Source: Bog-532 sp963732345 (lineage in GTDB: Bacteria; Actinomycetota; Actinomycetes; Streptosporangiales; Streptosporangiaceae). Taken from it: a stretch of DNA of 64,000 bases. Position 1 is the stretch's first letter. The number at the start of each line of letters is the position of its first letter. Positions 48,643-56,832 of this stretch are shown here, one piece after another. The stretch spans positions 1-64,000 of the forward strand of contig CAVSZI010000003.1 of assembly GCA_963732345.1 (NCBI GenBank), read 5' to 3'. Under the pieces are notes generated by a model that ran no database searches, was not told where the DNA came from, and saw nothing but the letters and a program-made list of their open reading frames with translations. A program made the translations under genes and the position numbers.

Positions 48643-49104
48643 CTATGGCGGTGTGAGGCCGATCTGGGCAAATACCTCGGCCATGTTCCAGTAGTCGCGG
48701 TTCTGGGCGATCAGCCCCTCGGCGTTGAGCGTGCCGACGGACACACCGCGTACCCGCCACGGGCGCCCGGTCGCGGGCTGGCTGCCGACCGGCCCGTCGT
48801 TCATGCCGCTCATCACCCACTCCACCGCAAAGGCTGACCCGAGGTAGAAGAACGTCACCGTTTCGAGGTGCAAGTCAGAGGAGAACCCGGCCCCTTCCGC
48901 CACCCAGCTGGCGATTTCGTCCCGGCCGCGGCGCACCTGGGCCGCGGCGACATCCTCGTACACGGCGTCTTCGGCCATGTAAGCGGCGGCGGCCGGACCG
49001 TCATGGTCGTTCCAGGCTTGCAGGTACCGGTCAAAGAACTCGCGGACCCGTGCCTCTCTGAGAGCAGGAGCCGCAACCGGGTCCGGGCTGGCGTTGGTGC
49101 CCAT
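48643..49104 (-). CDS. NTF2-like (SnoaL-type) protein
   Basis: ATG 49104 gives a 153-residue protein of the NTF2/SnoaL fold: VREFFDRYLQAWNDHDGPAA at the N-terminus (the alpha helix and YLxAWNxHD motif), AEDAVYEDV, FFYLGSAFAVEWVMSGM and a C-terminal strand GLIAQNRDYWNMAEVF. DYWNMAEVF is typical of the ester-cyclase-like subgroup. It may bind or modify a small hydrophobic molecule; no catalytic claim is made. ATG is preceded by a purine-rich AGGAGG. The upstream extension to 49251 overlaps a LuxR-type HTH remnant. Confidence 0.8.
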   Translation of the reverse strand: MGTNASPDPVAAPALREARVREFFDRYLQAWNDHDGPAAAAYMAEDAVYEDVAAAQVRRGRDEIASWVAEGAGFSSDLHLETVTFFYLGSAFAVEWVMSGMNDGPVGSQPATGRPWRVRGVSVGTLNAEGLIAQNRDYWNMAEVFAQIGLTPP

Positions 49105-49158
49105 GTGCTGCCTCCTGTGCGTGTCTGGCCCCGAAACTCCATTCTGGGCGTTCTGGCC

Positions 49159-49325
49159 GCACGGTCGCGCACCATGCCGTGATCTCTGCGCGGCGTGCAG
49201 CATCCAGCTTCGTGGGGATGTGTGCCGAGATTGTCCCGGGCGCGCGAGCACTAGCTGCCCGGCGATCTGCCGGCTGGTGAGGTCGGCCGCGGCGAACTGG
49301 GCGACCTCGAGCCACGTTACCCGCG
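49159..49325 (-). pseudogene. LuxR-type HTH remnant
   Basis: Across two frames the minus strand reads EVAQFAAADLTSRQIAGQLV, then GTISAHI and RRAEITAWC, the order and spacing of a LuxR-family C-terminal helix-turn-helix. One frame change and a degraded recognition helix are visible; nothing of the N-terminal part remains. Confidence 0.5.
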
Positions 49326-49700
49326 GATATCTGGTCCGCGTGAATCAGTGACTCTGGACCGCTAGGTAAGTTCTTCCACCTGCGCGCCGAACACTGACAT
49401 CTGGGATATGAGCCGCTCGCCCAGGGCCGCGCCCACGATCCCGAGGTTCTCGACGATGAGCTGGGCTCGCACGGTCAGCCGCTCGAACTCCTCGCTGCTG
49501 CGGATGCGCGCGAGTTTGTCCTGGTCGCCGCGCAGCAGGAAAAAGCCGTCAAGTTCCCCGCCGTGCGCCTCAAGGAGAACCGGGGACTTGTCGAGGTCGC
49601 GGAGGACAAGGTCCTGGTGACCGGGCTCAAGGGGCCGCTGGAGCAGGGCTGGCAGCAGAAGGTAGAGGCCTTTGTGGCCCGCATTCCCCTCCAGGGCTAA
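49326..49700. other. Fragments of two unknown genes facing each other
   Basis: On the minus strand, LIVENLGIVGAALGERLISQ followed by MSVFGAQVEELT ends in a stop near 49359. On the plus strand, QEKAVKFPAVRLKENRGLV and EVAEDKVLVTGLKGPLEQGW end at a TAA at 49698. Both look coding but are cut where they meet, near 49505. Families not recognised. The plus-strand stop is the target duplication of the IS at 49701. Confidence 0.35.
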
Positions 49701-50590
49701 GAACTCCTAACATAGTGGCATGCTGACCAGTCGCCGCCAGCAGATGATGCCGCAGGCGAGGCTGAGGAAGGCCTCGTGGATGTCGTCGCGGATCTCCCAG
49801 CGGACGCGCAGCCGGCGGAACCAGTGCAGCAGGGCGAACTCTGCTCCACCACCCAGCGGTGCACGCCCAGCCCGGAGCCATGCTCTGTGCCGCGGCGGGC
49901 GATCACCGGCTTGATCCCCGTCGCCCGGACCTGCCTGCGGTATTTGTCGTGGTCGTAGCCGCGGTCAGCGTAGACCTGGTCCGGGCGCTGACGGGGCCGG
50001 CCGCGGCGGCCGCGCACCGGCGGGATGGCCTCGATCAGGGGCATGAGCTGGGTGACGTCGTTGCGGTTGCCGCCGGTCAGCGAGACCGCCAGCGGGATCC
50101 CGTGCGCTTCGGTGATCAGGTGGTGCTTGGAGCCGGGCCGGGCACGATCGACCGGGCTCGGGCCGGTTTTGGGCCGCCCTTCATCGCCCGCACATGCGAA
50201 CCGTCGATCACCGCCCTGGAGAAGTCCAGCGCGCCCGCGGCGTGCAGCTCAGCCAGCAGCGATTCATGCAGCCGCTGCCAGACACCGGCCTCATGCCAGT
50301 CCCGCAGCCGCCGCCAGCAGGTCATCCCCGACCCGAAGCCCAGCTCCTGCGGCAAGAACTCCCACGGAATCCCCGTGTACAGGACGAACAAGATGCCGCA
50401 CAGGACCTTCCGGTCATCCAGCCGCTTCCGCCCCGGGTGATCAGCGCGGCGGGGGACGACGGGTAACAACGGCTCGATCCGCGCCCATAGCTCGTCAGAG
50501 ACGATCCACGGTGGCTGCTCGCCCTTCCTCACGGGCGCCCTCAACCAGCCGATGATCACCCTTATTCCATGATCATTCTGTTAGGAGTTC
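49701..50590 (-). mobile_element. Complete IS5-family insertion sequence with 3-bp target duplication
   Basis: The ends GAACTCCTAAC (49701) and GTTAGGAGTTC (50580-50590) are perfect inverted repeats. The element is flanked by TAA at 49698-49700 and 50591-50593, a 3-bp direct duplication as IS5 elements make. Length 890 bp. It carries one transposase gene in two overlapping frames. Confidence 0.88.
49707..50559 (-). CDS. IS5-family transposase in two or more frames
   Basis: The first frame (ATG 50559 to about 50116) holds SDELWARIEPLLP, GRKRLDDRKVLCGILFVLYT, LPQELGFGSGMTCWRRLRDW and AVIDGSHVRAMKGG (first catalytic Asp). The catalytic text goes on in the next frame with ITEAHGIPLAVSLTGGNRND, DQVYADRGYDHDKYRR and GVHRWVVEQ (Asp and Glu), and in a third frame with LLHWFRRLRVRWEIRDDIH to a stop at 49707. 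The first shift is at a place where several IS5 groups use programmed frameshifting; the second, near 49850, looks like a lesion. The intact ends show that it moved recently. Confidence 0.75.
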
Positions 50591-50703
50591 TAATAGCAGA
50601 GCTGTGAGTGCAGTTCCACGCCACGGTGGTACCGGACACGCTCCTCGGCGTGGCCCCGTGATCAGGGCAGATCCGGACGATCACCGCGGCGGACGAGCGG
50701 CCG

Positions 50704-51387
50704 TCACGAGCCGCCGCCAAAGCGCCCGGTCGAGGAGGTTGCCGCGATCACGGCTGCGTTCATGCTGTCGATGGCATGACGCACAGCGTCGGAGGCCCAG
50801 TCACCCTCGGCGATCCGTTTGGCGTTGGCGTTCATTTCCCGCCTGGAAAGCCCGGCGGCGGCCGGGTCGACGGCCTTGTGTACCGCGTGCAACGCGAGCA
50901 GAAGGGAGATGAGGGCGCCAGTCCTCGGGTCTGGCGCCACGGCGTTCCGCAAGGCGGTCAGCAGATCTGCGCGGACGGAGTCCTCGTGGGTGGCGTCCTG
51001 GGCCGGCCAGTGGTGGCGGGGGAAGATGCCAAGGACCTTCCCGCTCTCCGCGCGCAGCAGGCCGCGGCCGGCCAGGCGGCTATACAGGCGAACGCGTACG
51101 CGCTTGCCGAGAGCCGTCACGACATTCTGCGGCTTCTTGCCTTGTTTCCCGCCGGCCATGGCGAGCGCCTCGTCGAGCAGCGGGTCCGAGGTCGCGGTCG
51201 CATCCCTGACAACCAGGCGGCCCTTTCGGACCTGCTCCGAGGGACCCGCAAGGTCCACGCGCTGCATCAAGGTGAGCTCGACGAGCAGCGCGCCGCCAAG
51301 CGCCACGTCGACCTCGCTGGCGCTGGCGACGAGCTTTCCCGTCTCGTCGTTCGTGAGGAGGAGAAGGAGGTCCTCGGCGATGAGCAT
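50704..51387 (-). CDS. GPP34 family protein
   Basis: A 227-residue protein with the GPP34 (Golgi phosphoprotein 3-like) pattern: MLIAEDLLLLLTNDETGKLV at the N-terminus, LGGALLVELTLMQRVDL, DPLLDEALAMA and, near the end, RTGALISLLLALHAVHKAV and WASDAVRHAIDSMNAAVIA. Eukaryotic members bind phosphoinositides. The bacterial members are common in actinomycetes and their role is not established, but membrane-lipid binding is a reasonable inference and suits the nearby lipid kinases. It is intact, with ATG 51387 and no partner gene. Confidence 0.85.
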   Translation of the reverse strand: MLIAEDLLLLLTNDETGKLVASASEVDVALGGALLVELTLMQRVDLAGPSEQVRKGRLVVRDATATSDPLLDEALAMAGGKQGKKPQNVVTALGKRVRVRLYSRLAGRGLLRAESGKVLGIFPRHHWPAQDATHEDSVRADLLTALRNAVAPDPRTGALISLLLALHAVHKAVDPAAAGLSRREMNANAKRIAEGDWASDAVRHAIDSMNAAVIAATSSTGRFGGGS

Positions 51388-51842
51388 GCCTTCGACCCTG
51401 GGCGAGAACCCAGGTAATGTCGTGTGCCGCCGCTCATGACCTCAGGCCAGGCTGCCCGCACACCGCGCTCATCAGCAGGATCGCGCGGAAAGCGGTAGAG
51501 CCGGGCGAGCGCGCCAGATCGACCTGATCTGCGCGGCGGTCACGCCGCCTGAGCCTGACCCCGCAGCCGCACCGAACGGCGGATACGCGAGCGGCTATCA
51601 AGGGACCTTCGCGACGTCGGTGCCCCCGGCAGGCCGGGGTCGGCTCAACATGCAGCCGCGCGCGGCCTGAATATTTATGCACCGCAGTCCTGCACGGACA
51701 ATGACCGCACATGCCGCTGGTCGCGCGGGTATTCCTGGGCGTTTCACGACGCGTGGGCAAGGACCGCCCAGGCGTTGGAGGGCAGGGCTGGCCTGAGAAC
51801 TGGCGCACCGAACCCCCGTCAGCGAGGGAAGCAGACCAGGGG
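51388..51842. other. Gene-free stretch
   Basis: About 450 bases upstream of the GPP34 gene without supported coding; should contain its promoter. No repeats noted. Confidence 0.3.
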
Positions 51843-51905
51843 TCAGTGCTCGGGTTCGTACTTGAACGAGAGCTGAATCTTGGCGCGGTAGGTGACCGCC
51901 CCGCC
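51843..51905 (-). pseudogene. Possible dodecin C-terminal fragment
   Basis: The minus strand reads GGAVTYRAKIQLSFKYEPEH and a stop at 51843-51845, similar to the last beta strand of dodecin-type flavin-binding proteins. Only about 20 residues remain, fused to the end of an IS3 OrfA remnant, so the call is tentative. Confidence 0.3.
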
Positions 51906-52137
51906 TTCAGTTCCCGGGTTTCCCGCTCAATCTCGCGCAGCCGCGCCCGCTCATTCACGGTCAGCGGCGGCTCCTCGCCGGCATGCTCACGGCGATAGGA
52001 AGCAACCAGTTACCGAGGGTGCCTTCGTTGATTCCGAGCTCCTTTGCCACTCTGGCGATCGGGCGCGACGTCTCGATCACCATCTTCACGGCTTCATCCT
52101 TGAATTCCGGTGAGAAGCTCTTCTTCGGTCGGGGCAA
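51906..52137 (-). pseudogene. IS3-family OrfA remnant
   Basis: From TTG 52137: RPKKSFSPEFKDEAVKMVIE, TSRPIARVAKELGINEGTLG and NW in one frame, then YRREHAGEEPPLTVNERARL and REIERETREL in another. This is the HTH and leucine-zipper part of IS3-type OrfA proteins (usual length about 95-100 residues). One frame change is present near 52005. OrfB, the DDE integrase, is missing. Confidence 0.7.
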
Positions 52138-52581
52138 AATACTTCACCTTTCCAGACGCCCATCCTAATGGATGGACTGTCCGGAAGCTTCGGGGCACCT
52201 CAAAGATCGTGGGCGCCGCTGTTGTGAGCTGCTTGATCGCAGGTCAGCGCGGGGCGGGGCTGTCCGTTGCTGACCGTGAGACACCTCGGATGGCTGGCCG
52301 ATCGGGCACGCAGCGGGCACGTCCATCTCCCCGGCTGTGGTCCGTATGCGCCGCCCCTCCCCCCATCGGACTGACTGCTGCCGGTCTATTCGCCGGAGGG
52401 AAGGTGTCAAGGGGCGGCTTCGCGTGTACATTCACCAGTCACTTTGACCTGTGTTCGTTGCCCTGGGGTCACATCGGCCCTCGACGCCGTACCGGAGGCG
52501 TATCACAATCCGGCGGCAGGGAGGCGGCAATATCGCCAGCCTCCCTGCTAGTCCGGGTGTGCCTCATCAAGGGCGCCCTGA
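52138..52581. other. Gene-free stretch, possible IS3 terminal end
   Basis: No supported gene. TGGACTGTCCGGAAG at about 52173 resembles an IS3-type terminal inverted repeat and would be the upstream end of the OrfA remnant. Confidence 0.35.
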
Positions 52582-53592
52582 TCAGGTGCGGGCCGCCTGG
52601 GCGGCGTAGGCCGTGTACTTGGCGTAGGCGAAGGCCTCGCCGTGCATGGCGGTGAGGAGGTTGTCCTGCGTCGGTGTTCCGGGGCAGGCCGGGGTGCTGG
52701 CGGTGATCACCACGGGGCTGACCTTTGGCGGTGGCGGGACTTTCACCTTCGGGTTGGTGAGGGACTGCAGGGCAGTCGTGAACGCGGCCGCGTGCCCGCC
52801 CTCGTCCGCGGCGGCCTCGGTGAACAGCTTCGCCGCGGCGGGGCAGTTATCCTTGGTCGCCTGCGTGGCGAAGCCCGGGTACAGCGTCGTGTGCTCGTTG
52901 GTCTCGCCACTGATGGCGTCTTTCAGGTTGGCGGCGTTGGTGCCGACCAGCCCGGCGAGCACCGCGAACCCGGCGAAGTGCTCGTGCAACTCGACCTGGG
53001 CGGTACCGCTGAACAGCCTGGCGATCGCGGTGTGGTGGGTGCGGGCCGCCTGGGCGGCGTAGGCCGTGTACTTGGCGTAGGCGAAGGCCTCGCCGTGCAT
53101 GGCGGTGAGGAGGTTGTCCTGCGTCGGTGTTCCGGGGCAGGCCGGGGTGCTGGCGGTGATCACCACGGGGCTGACCTTTGGCGGTGGCGGGACTTTCACC
53201 TTCGGGTTGGTGAGGGACTGCAGGGCAGTCGTGAACGCGGCCGCGTGCCCGCCCTCGTCCGCGGCGGCCTCGGTGAACAGCTTCGCCGCGGCGGGGCAGT
53301 TATCCTTGGTCGCCTGCGTGGCGAAGCCCGGGTACAGCGTCGTGTGCTCGTTGGTCTCGCCACTGATGGCGTCTTTCAGGTTGGCGGCGTTGGTGCCGAC
53401 CAGCCCGGCGAGCACCGCGAACCCGGCGAAGTGCTCGTGCAACTCGACCTGGGCGGTACCGCTGAACAGCCTGGCGATCGCGGTGTGGTGGGTACCGGCA
53501 GACACCGCAGATGCGGCCGGTACGAGGACCGGCGAGGCTATCCCGAGCGCGGCTATCCCGAGCGTGGCCAGTGTGTTCCTTAATCTGATCAT
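52582..53592 (-). CDS. Secreted ferritin-like (rubrerythrin-type) protein of two permuted repeats
   Basis: A 336-residue protein: signal peptide (about 1-31, LGIAALGIASPVLVPAASA), then two identical 151-residue repeats. Each repeat reads helix 2 (TAIARLFSGTAQVELHEHFA), helix 3 (SGETNEHTTLYPGFA), helix 4 (EAAADEGGHAAAFTTAL), a Pro-rich linker with ACPG, and helix 1 (LLTAMHGEAFAYAKY). In normal rubrerythrin-like domains helix 1 comes first, so the repeat is circularly permuted. The Glu/His residues expected to bind a di-iron site are kept. The central helix 1 plus the following helices 2-4 form one normal domain; the N- and C-terminal parts could close a second. Probable role is iron or peroxide handling outside the membrane. 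Start chosen at ATG 53592 with GGGAGG upstream. Confidence 0.8.
   Translation of the reverse strand: MIRLRNTLATLGIAALGIASPVLVPAASAVSAGTHHTAIARLFSGTAQVELHEHFAGFAVLAGLVGTNAANLKDAISGETNEHTTLYPGFATQATKDNCPAAAKLFTEAAADEGGHAAAFTTALQSLTNPKVKVPPPPKVSPVVITASTPACPGTPTQDNLLTAMHGEAFAYAKYTAYAAQAARTHHTAIARLFSGTAQVELHEHFAGFAVLAGLVGTNAANLKDAISGETNEHTTLYPGFATQATKDNCPAAAKLFTEAAADEGGHAAAFTTALQSLTNPKVKVPPPPKVSPVVITASTPACPGTPTQDNLLTAMHGEAFAYAKYTAYAAQAART
52588..53493 (-). repeat. Perfect 453-bp tandem duplication
   Basis: Bases 52588-53040 and 53041-53493 appear identical and the period is exactly 453 bp (151 codons). A shared GGT stands at both borders. Lack of differences implies a recent duplication or gene conversion. 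Confidence 0.9.
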
Positions 53593-54259
53593 GATGACCT
53601 CCCAGATGGGCCATAACTGTGCGTGTGCTACTGCTGATTGCCGGATGGCGCGCCTGCCCGGACTCCGCGCGAAGGCCCCGTTGGGTGTGTCCTGCCATCA
53701 CGCCATCTGAGGTGTTTCACACATGTTCCTGCGGGGCCCGACATCGACGGTGACCCTGAGGGTCCCGATCCGTATAGGGACTAAGGTCCTGTGGGCCGGT
53801 TCGTCCGGGCGTGCGCGCCCTGGCCCGGTTTGCCTGGCGAGGCCCCGGGTGCGCGTCAGCGCCGTGGAGTGCATTGACCTGGCGTCTGGCTGCTGCGAGC
53901 TGACAGCGACCGGGAAGGATCGGCCCGAGGCACGCATCTGGGCTTGCGTGCCGGATGAGTCGTGCTGATCTGGTGGAGTCTCGCGGCCAACGGCTCGGCG
54001 CGCGCCGCGCGGGCCTTCCGAGGCGTGAGCGCGGCGCTGGCGCCGAGCCAGCGGCGCCGCCTTGATCGGCTCCCCAGTTCCCGATGACGCTCGGCAAAGC
54101 AGGTGCGGTGCGAGAAAACCGCGACCTGCGGCGATTGCCGCAGGACCCGGCACAGCCCCGAAGTCGGGTCTTCTGGCCTTGCCCGGTCAGACCTTCGCCT
54201 CTTTACCGGCCCGCCAGCCATCGGGCAGGACCAGAAACGCCCCGAGGAGGTGAGCGACG
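53593..54259. other. Intergenic with DosR-like dyad
   Basis: No convincing gene in about 670 bases; frames here lack family features. It contains AGGGACTAAGGTCCT at 53776-53790. The 3' end holds the GAGGAGGTGA ribosome site for the next gene. Confidence 0.35.
53776..53790. promoter_or_regulatory. Candidate DosR/DevR-type box
   Basis: AGGGACTAAGGTCCT is a near-perfect dyad that fits the GGGAC-N3/4-GTCC core of DosR boxes. It lies about 185 bases upstream of the ferritin-like gene start on the minus strand. No DosR gene is in the window. Confidence 0.35.
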
Positions 54260-54664
54260 ATGATCGTGAAGGGCAGGCAGGCCGAGCAGCGCGGTGCCGA
54301 CTCGCCGCCGACCGGTCCACAGCGACGCGTCGGCGCGGGCTGGCTGGCGAGGGCATCCTGCCGGGTGGCCGGGCACACCGGTGACTGGACGTATCCCGAC
54401 GCGCGGTGCGTTCGTTACCGGAGGTGTAAGCGCTGCGGTGAGGTCACCAGCAAGCAGGAGCACATGTGGGGCGCGTTCGGGTACGTCGCAACCGGCCAGT
54501 GTGAGCAGGAGCGCCGATGTGACCGGTGCGGCGAGATGGGGTCACGCGTGCTGCATAGCTGGGGTCCGTGGTTCTATGGTACGGACAACTACCTCTATGG
54601 CCCGTGTGACTTCCACGTCTGCGGTCGCTGCGGCGCGCAGGAGCACATCCACAGCGGACTATGA
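54260..54664 (+). CDS. Cysteine-rich zinc-ribbon-like protein
   Basis: ATG 54260 follows GAGGAGGTGA at ideal distance and gives 134 residues. The second half has three related units of the form C...(R/H)xCxRCGE or CGRCG with trailing His and WG: CVRYRRCKRCGEVTSKQEHM, CEQERRCDRCGEMGSRVLHS and CDFHVCGRCGAQEHIHS. The CxxC pairs and His suggest zinc binding. No enzymatic motif, TM or signal is seen. I do not recognise a named family; a DNA-, RNA- or protein-binding role is only a guess. It stands alone upstream of the ISL3 element. Confidence 0.65.
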   Translation: MIVKGRQAEQRGADSPPTGPQRRVGAGWLARASCRVAGHTGDWTYPDARCVRYRRCKRCGEVTSKQEHMWGAFGYVATGQCEQERRCDRCGEMGSRVLHSWGPWFYGTDNYLYGPCDFHVCGRCGAQEHIHSGL

Positions 54665-55038
54665 TGCGCGCAATGACGTCCGCCCTGAGCTTGATGGACA
54701 CCGGAGTTGAAGGGTCAGGGGCGCTGCCGCCGTGCCGCTGCGTCCAGGAAGTCACAAGCTCATGCCGGGTGTATTGCATCCTCGCGGTGGGCTGGCGATT
54801 CATCGATCGGCGGGGTGTCTGCGCGGTTTGGCCCGGCGTGCGCCCGGCCGGGGCCGCCAAGGCCAGAGGCCGGGCGCTGGCGCCGGGCCGGCGCCGCGCA
54901 GCGGCGCCGCTTGATCCAGTACGGCTCAATTCGGCAGTGATCGTGCACATCGTGCCCGGAGTCTTGTGCTGTCTCGGGAGATGCTTGTCATCACAGTCCC
55001 AGCACATGGCTTACAGGTGGCCGTGATCTGGCTTTTCT
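54665..55038. other. Gene-free stretch between Cys-rich gene and ISL3 element
   Basis: No supported gene. GC-rich palindromic text GGCGCTGGCGCCGGGCC near 54875 echoes a similar block near 54035, perhaps small intergenic repeats. Confidence 0.3.
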
Positions 55039-56575
55039 GGCTTTTCGAAGTTAACCGGGGTCGGGTTTTCGTCCGGTTACCTGACGTGATCCTCTGGGTG
55101 TGACGATCGGGGATCGCCGGGCGGCGCGGGTGCAGGCGATCCGGACGCGGCGGCGCTGGTTCGCTGGGTTCCGGAAGGAATAGGCCATCCGGGCTTCCAG
55201 TTTCGCGAGCCGGTTCAGGGCCTCCGACCGGGCGTTCGTGACCCCGGTCAGGACCGCCGCGACGATCTCGTCCTCCCACTTCGATATCGTCCTGGCCAGC
55301 GTGAGCAGCTCGGGGATGTCGTCGTTTTGCGCGCACCAGTCATAGAAAGAGGCGAGCCGGCCGCGGACGTCGCGCTCGCACGGCGTGGATCTGGTGATGC
55401 GGGCCCGCAGGTTCAGCGCGTCGCGGAGCTTTTCCTTGCCGATCCAGGCGGCGGCGATCTCCTGGCCGTGCCGGTCGGCACTCAGTGTGTCGATGACCTT
55501 GGCGAACTGATCGGGCCGCAGGTGCTCCAGGTTGCGCACGAGCAGGCCCTTGAGCCCGTACTCCGGGTCGCCGGACCGGCCGCGGCGGCCGTACTTCTCC
55601 CGCACCGCCCGGCGGCGCACGTCCCCGGTCATCTTGACCGCGAGCTGCACGACATGGAACAGGTCCACCACCAGCTGCGCGCGCGGCAGCGCCCGGCGCA
55701 CGGCCGAGGCGTAGATGGAGCACATGTCGATGGCGACGACCTGGATGGCATCCCGCCAGGCCGGGGACGCCCGGGCCAGCCAGTACGCGGCGTCATCAGC
55801 GGTGCGGCCCTCCACCTGCCCTAATAGGCCCTGGTCGCCGGACAGGTCAAAGAAACAGGTGTGCCAGCGGTCAGCGAGCAAAATGTACTCGCCGGTCTCC
55901 GCGTCGGCCCGCCACCGGGGCCGGCCGCGGCGGTGCTCATCGATCCCCAGGTGCGCCACCGGCGCGGGCGGCTGCTCCAGCAGCGGGTCCGCGGTCCTGG
56001 CGAATGCCTGATGCGCCACCGGCCACGACAGCCCGCACTCACGCGCCGCCTGCGCCACCGTCCGCCCGCCCTCAGTGACCAGCCGCCCCGCGTGATCACG
56101 CAGCCGCTCCGTCACCCGGCACCGCGGCGGAACGGCCGGCAGCGACTCAGTGAACGTCTTGCGCGGGCAGGACGCAACCCGGCATTCCCACCGCCGCTTC
56201 ACCCACACCACACTGACCTGGTCCCGGCCATAACCGATATCGGCCGGACGCGTCACCACCTGCTCCCTGACATGCTCCAACGCCGTCTCGCACAGCGGGC
56301 ACACTCGCGCGGCCGGGTCGGCCGTCATCACCCACACCGTCCGGCCGCCGCCGGGCTCCTCATCAACCTCTGCGACCTCCGCGCCTTCCAGCGCGAACAG
56401 CCGCGACGCCATATCCTGACGCACGTGCCCGTGGCTCTCTGGTGATCATGCTTCCGTGGAAAGAACCATGATCTTGAAAGCCGCGGGCGCTCTTATGCAG
56501 CGACACGCCAGGCCCTGCCAGCCGCTACGCACCGTCAGAAGACCGCTACACCACCCCGGTTAACTTCGAATAGCC
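55039..56575 (-). mobile_element. ISL3-family insertion sequence
   Basis: Terminal inverted repeats GGCTTTTCGAAGTTAACC at 55039 and the complement of GGTTAACTTCGAATAGCC at 56575 surround one transposase gene. The arms agree over about 22 bases with one or two differences. No exact 8-bp target duplication is visible at these borders, so the flanks may have been altered. Length about 1.54 kb. Confidence 0.85.
55051..56424 (-). CDS. ISL3-family transposase
   Basis: An intact 457-residue transposase. The N-terminal zinc-finger region (ARVCPLCETALEHV and CRVASCPRKTF) binds the ends. The catalytic core follows, with LGIDEHRRGRPRW (Asp-Glu), VVAIDMCSIYASAVRRALP and VVDLFHVVQLAVKMTGDV (Asp), then a helical domain and the final VTNARSEALNRLAKLEARMA (Glu), all typical of ISL3. 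All DDE residues look present, so this may be the only plainly active IS in the window besides the group II intron. Start ATG 56424. Confidence 0.92.
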   Translation of the reverse strand: MRQDMASRLFALEGAEVAEVDEEPGGGRTVWVMTADPAARVCPLCETALEHVREQVVTRPADIGYGRDQVSVVWVKRRWECRVASCPRKTFTESLPAVPPRCRVTERLRDHAGRLVTEGGRTVAQAARECGLSWPVAHQAFARTADPLLEQPPAPVAHLGIDEHRRGRPRWRADAETGEYILLADRWHTCFFDLSGDQGLLGQVEGRTADDAAYWLARASPAWRDAIQVVAIDMCSIYASAVRRALPRAQLVVDLFHVVQLAVKMTGDVRRRAVREKYGRRGRSGDPEYGLKGLLVRNLEHLRPDQFAKVIDTLSADRHGQEIAAAWIGKEKLRDALNLRARITRSTPCERDVRGRLASFYDWCAQNDDIPELLTLARTISKWEDEIVAAVLTGVTNARSEALNRLAKLEARMAYSFRNPANQRRRVRIACTRAARRSPIVTPRGSRQVTGRKPDPG

Positions 56576-56735
56576 CCTAAACCCCCTGACTATCCGTATC
56601 CCGGCGGCGAACAGCAACTAAAACCAACTGTCCTTAATCGCTGGCTTAGGCGCTGGCGTAGCGATGCCGTGTCCCGATGGCGCTTCTTGCTCCGACTCGG
56701 CGGAGCCGCCATCGTTGTTATAGTGCCAGTGAGCG

Positions 56736-56805
56736 TTATGCAAAACTCCCCCTCCTCAAGCCCCTGACCTGCAAAGATGCGTGAGAGAAGCCGGGTTTTG
56801 CATAA
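56736..56805. repeat. MITE-like 70-bp element with inverted ends
   Basis: TTATGCAAAAC at 56736-56746 and GTTTTGCATAA at 56795-56805 are perfect inverted repeats, and the dyad extends outward (TGAGCG against GCCTCA). No gene lies inside. It directly precedes the orphan gene at 56833, whose start region it may have replaced. Confidence 0.55.
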
Positions 56806-56832
56806 GCCTCAGTCAGTGCGATCCTTACCGCT

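Noticed and set aside
52588..53493. Assembly-collapsed or artefactual duplication as sole explanation
   Set aside because: The duplication is in frame and produces a sensible protein with a signal peptide; still listed for checking since identity is perfect.
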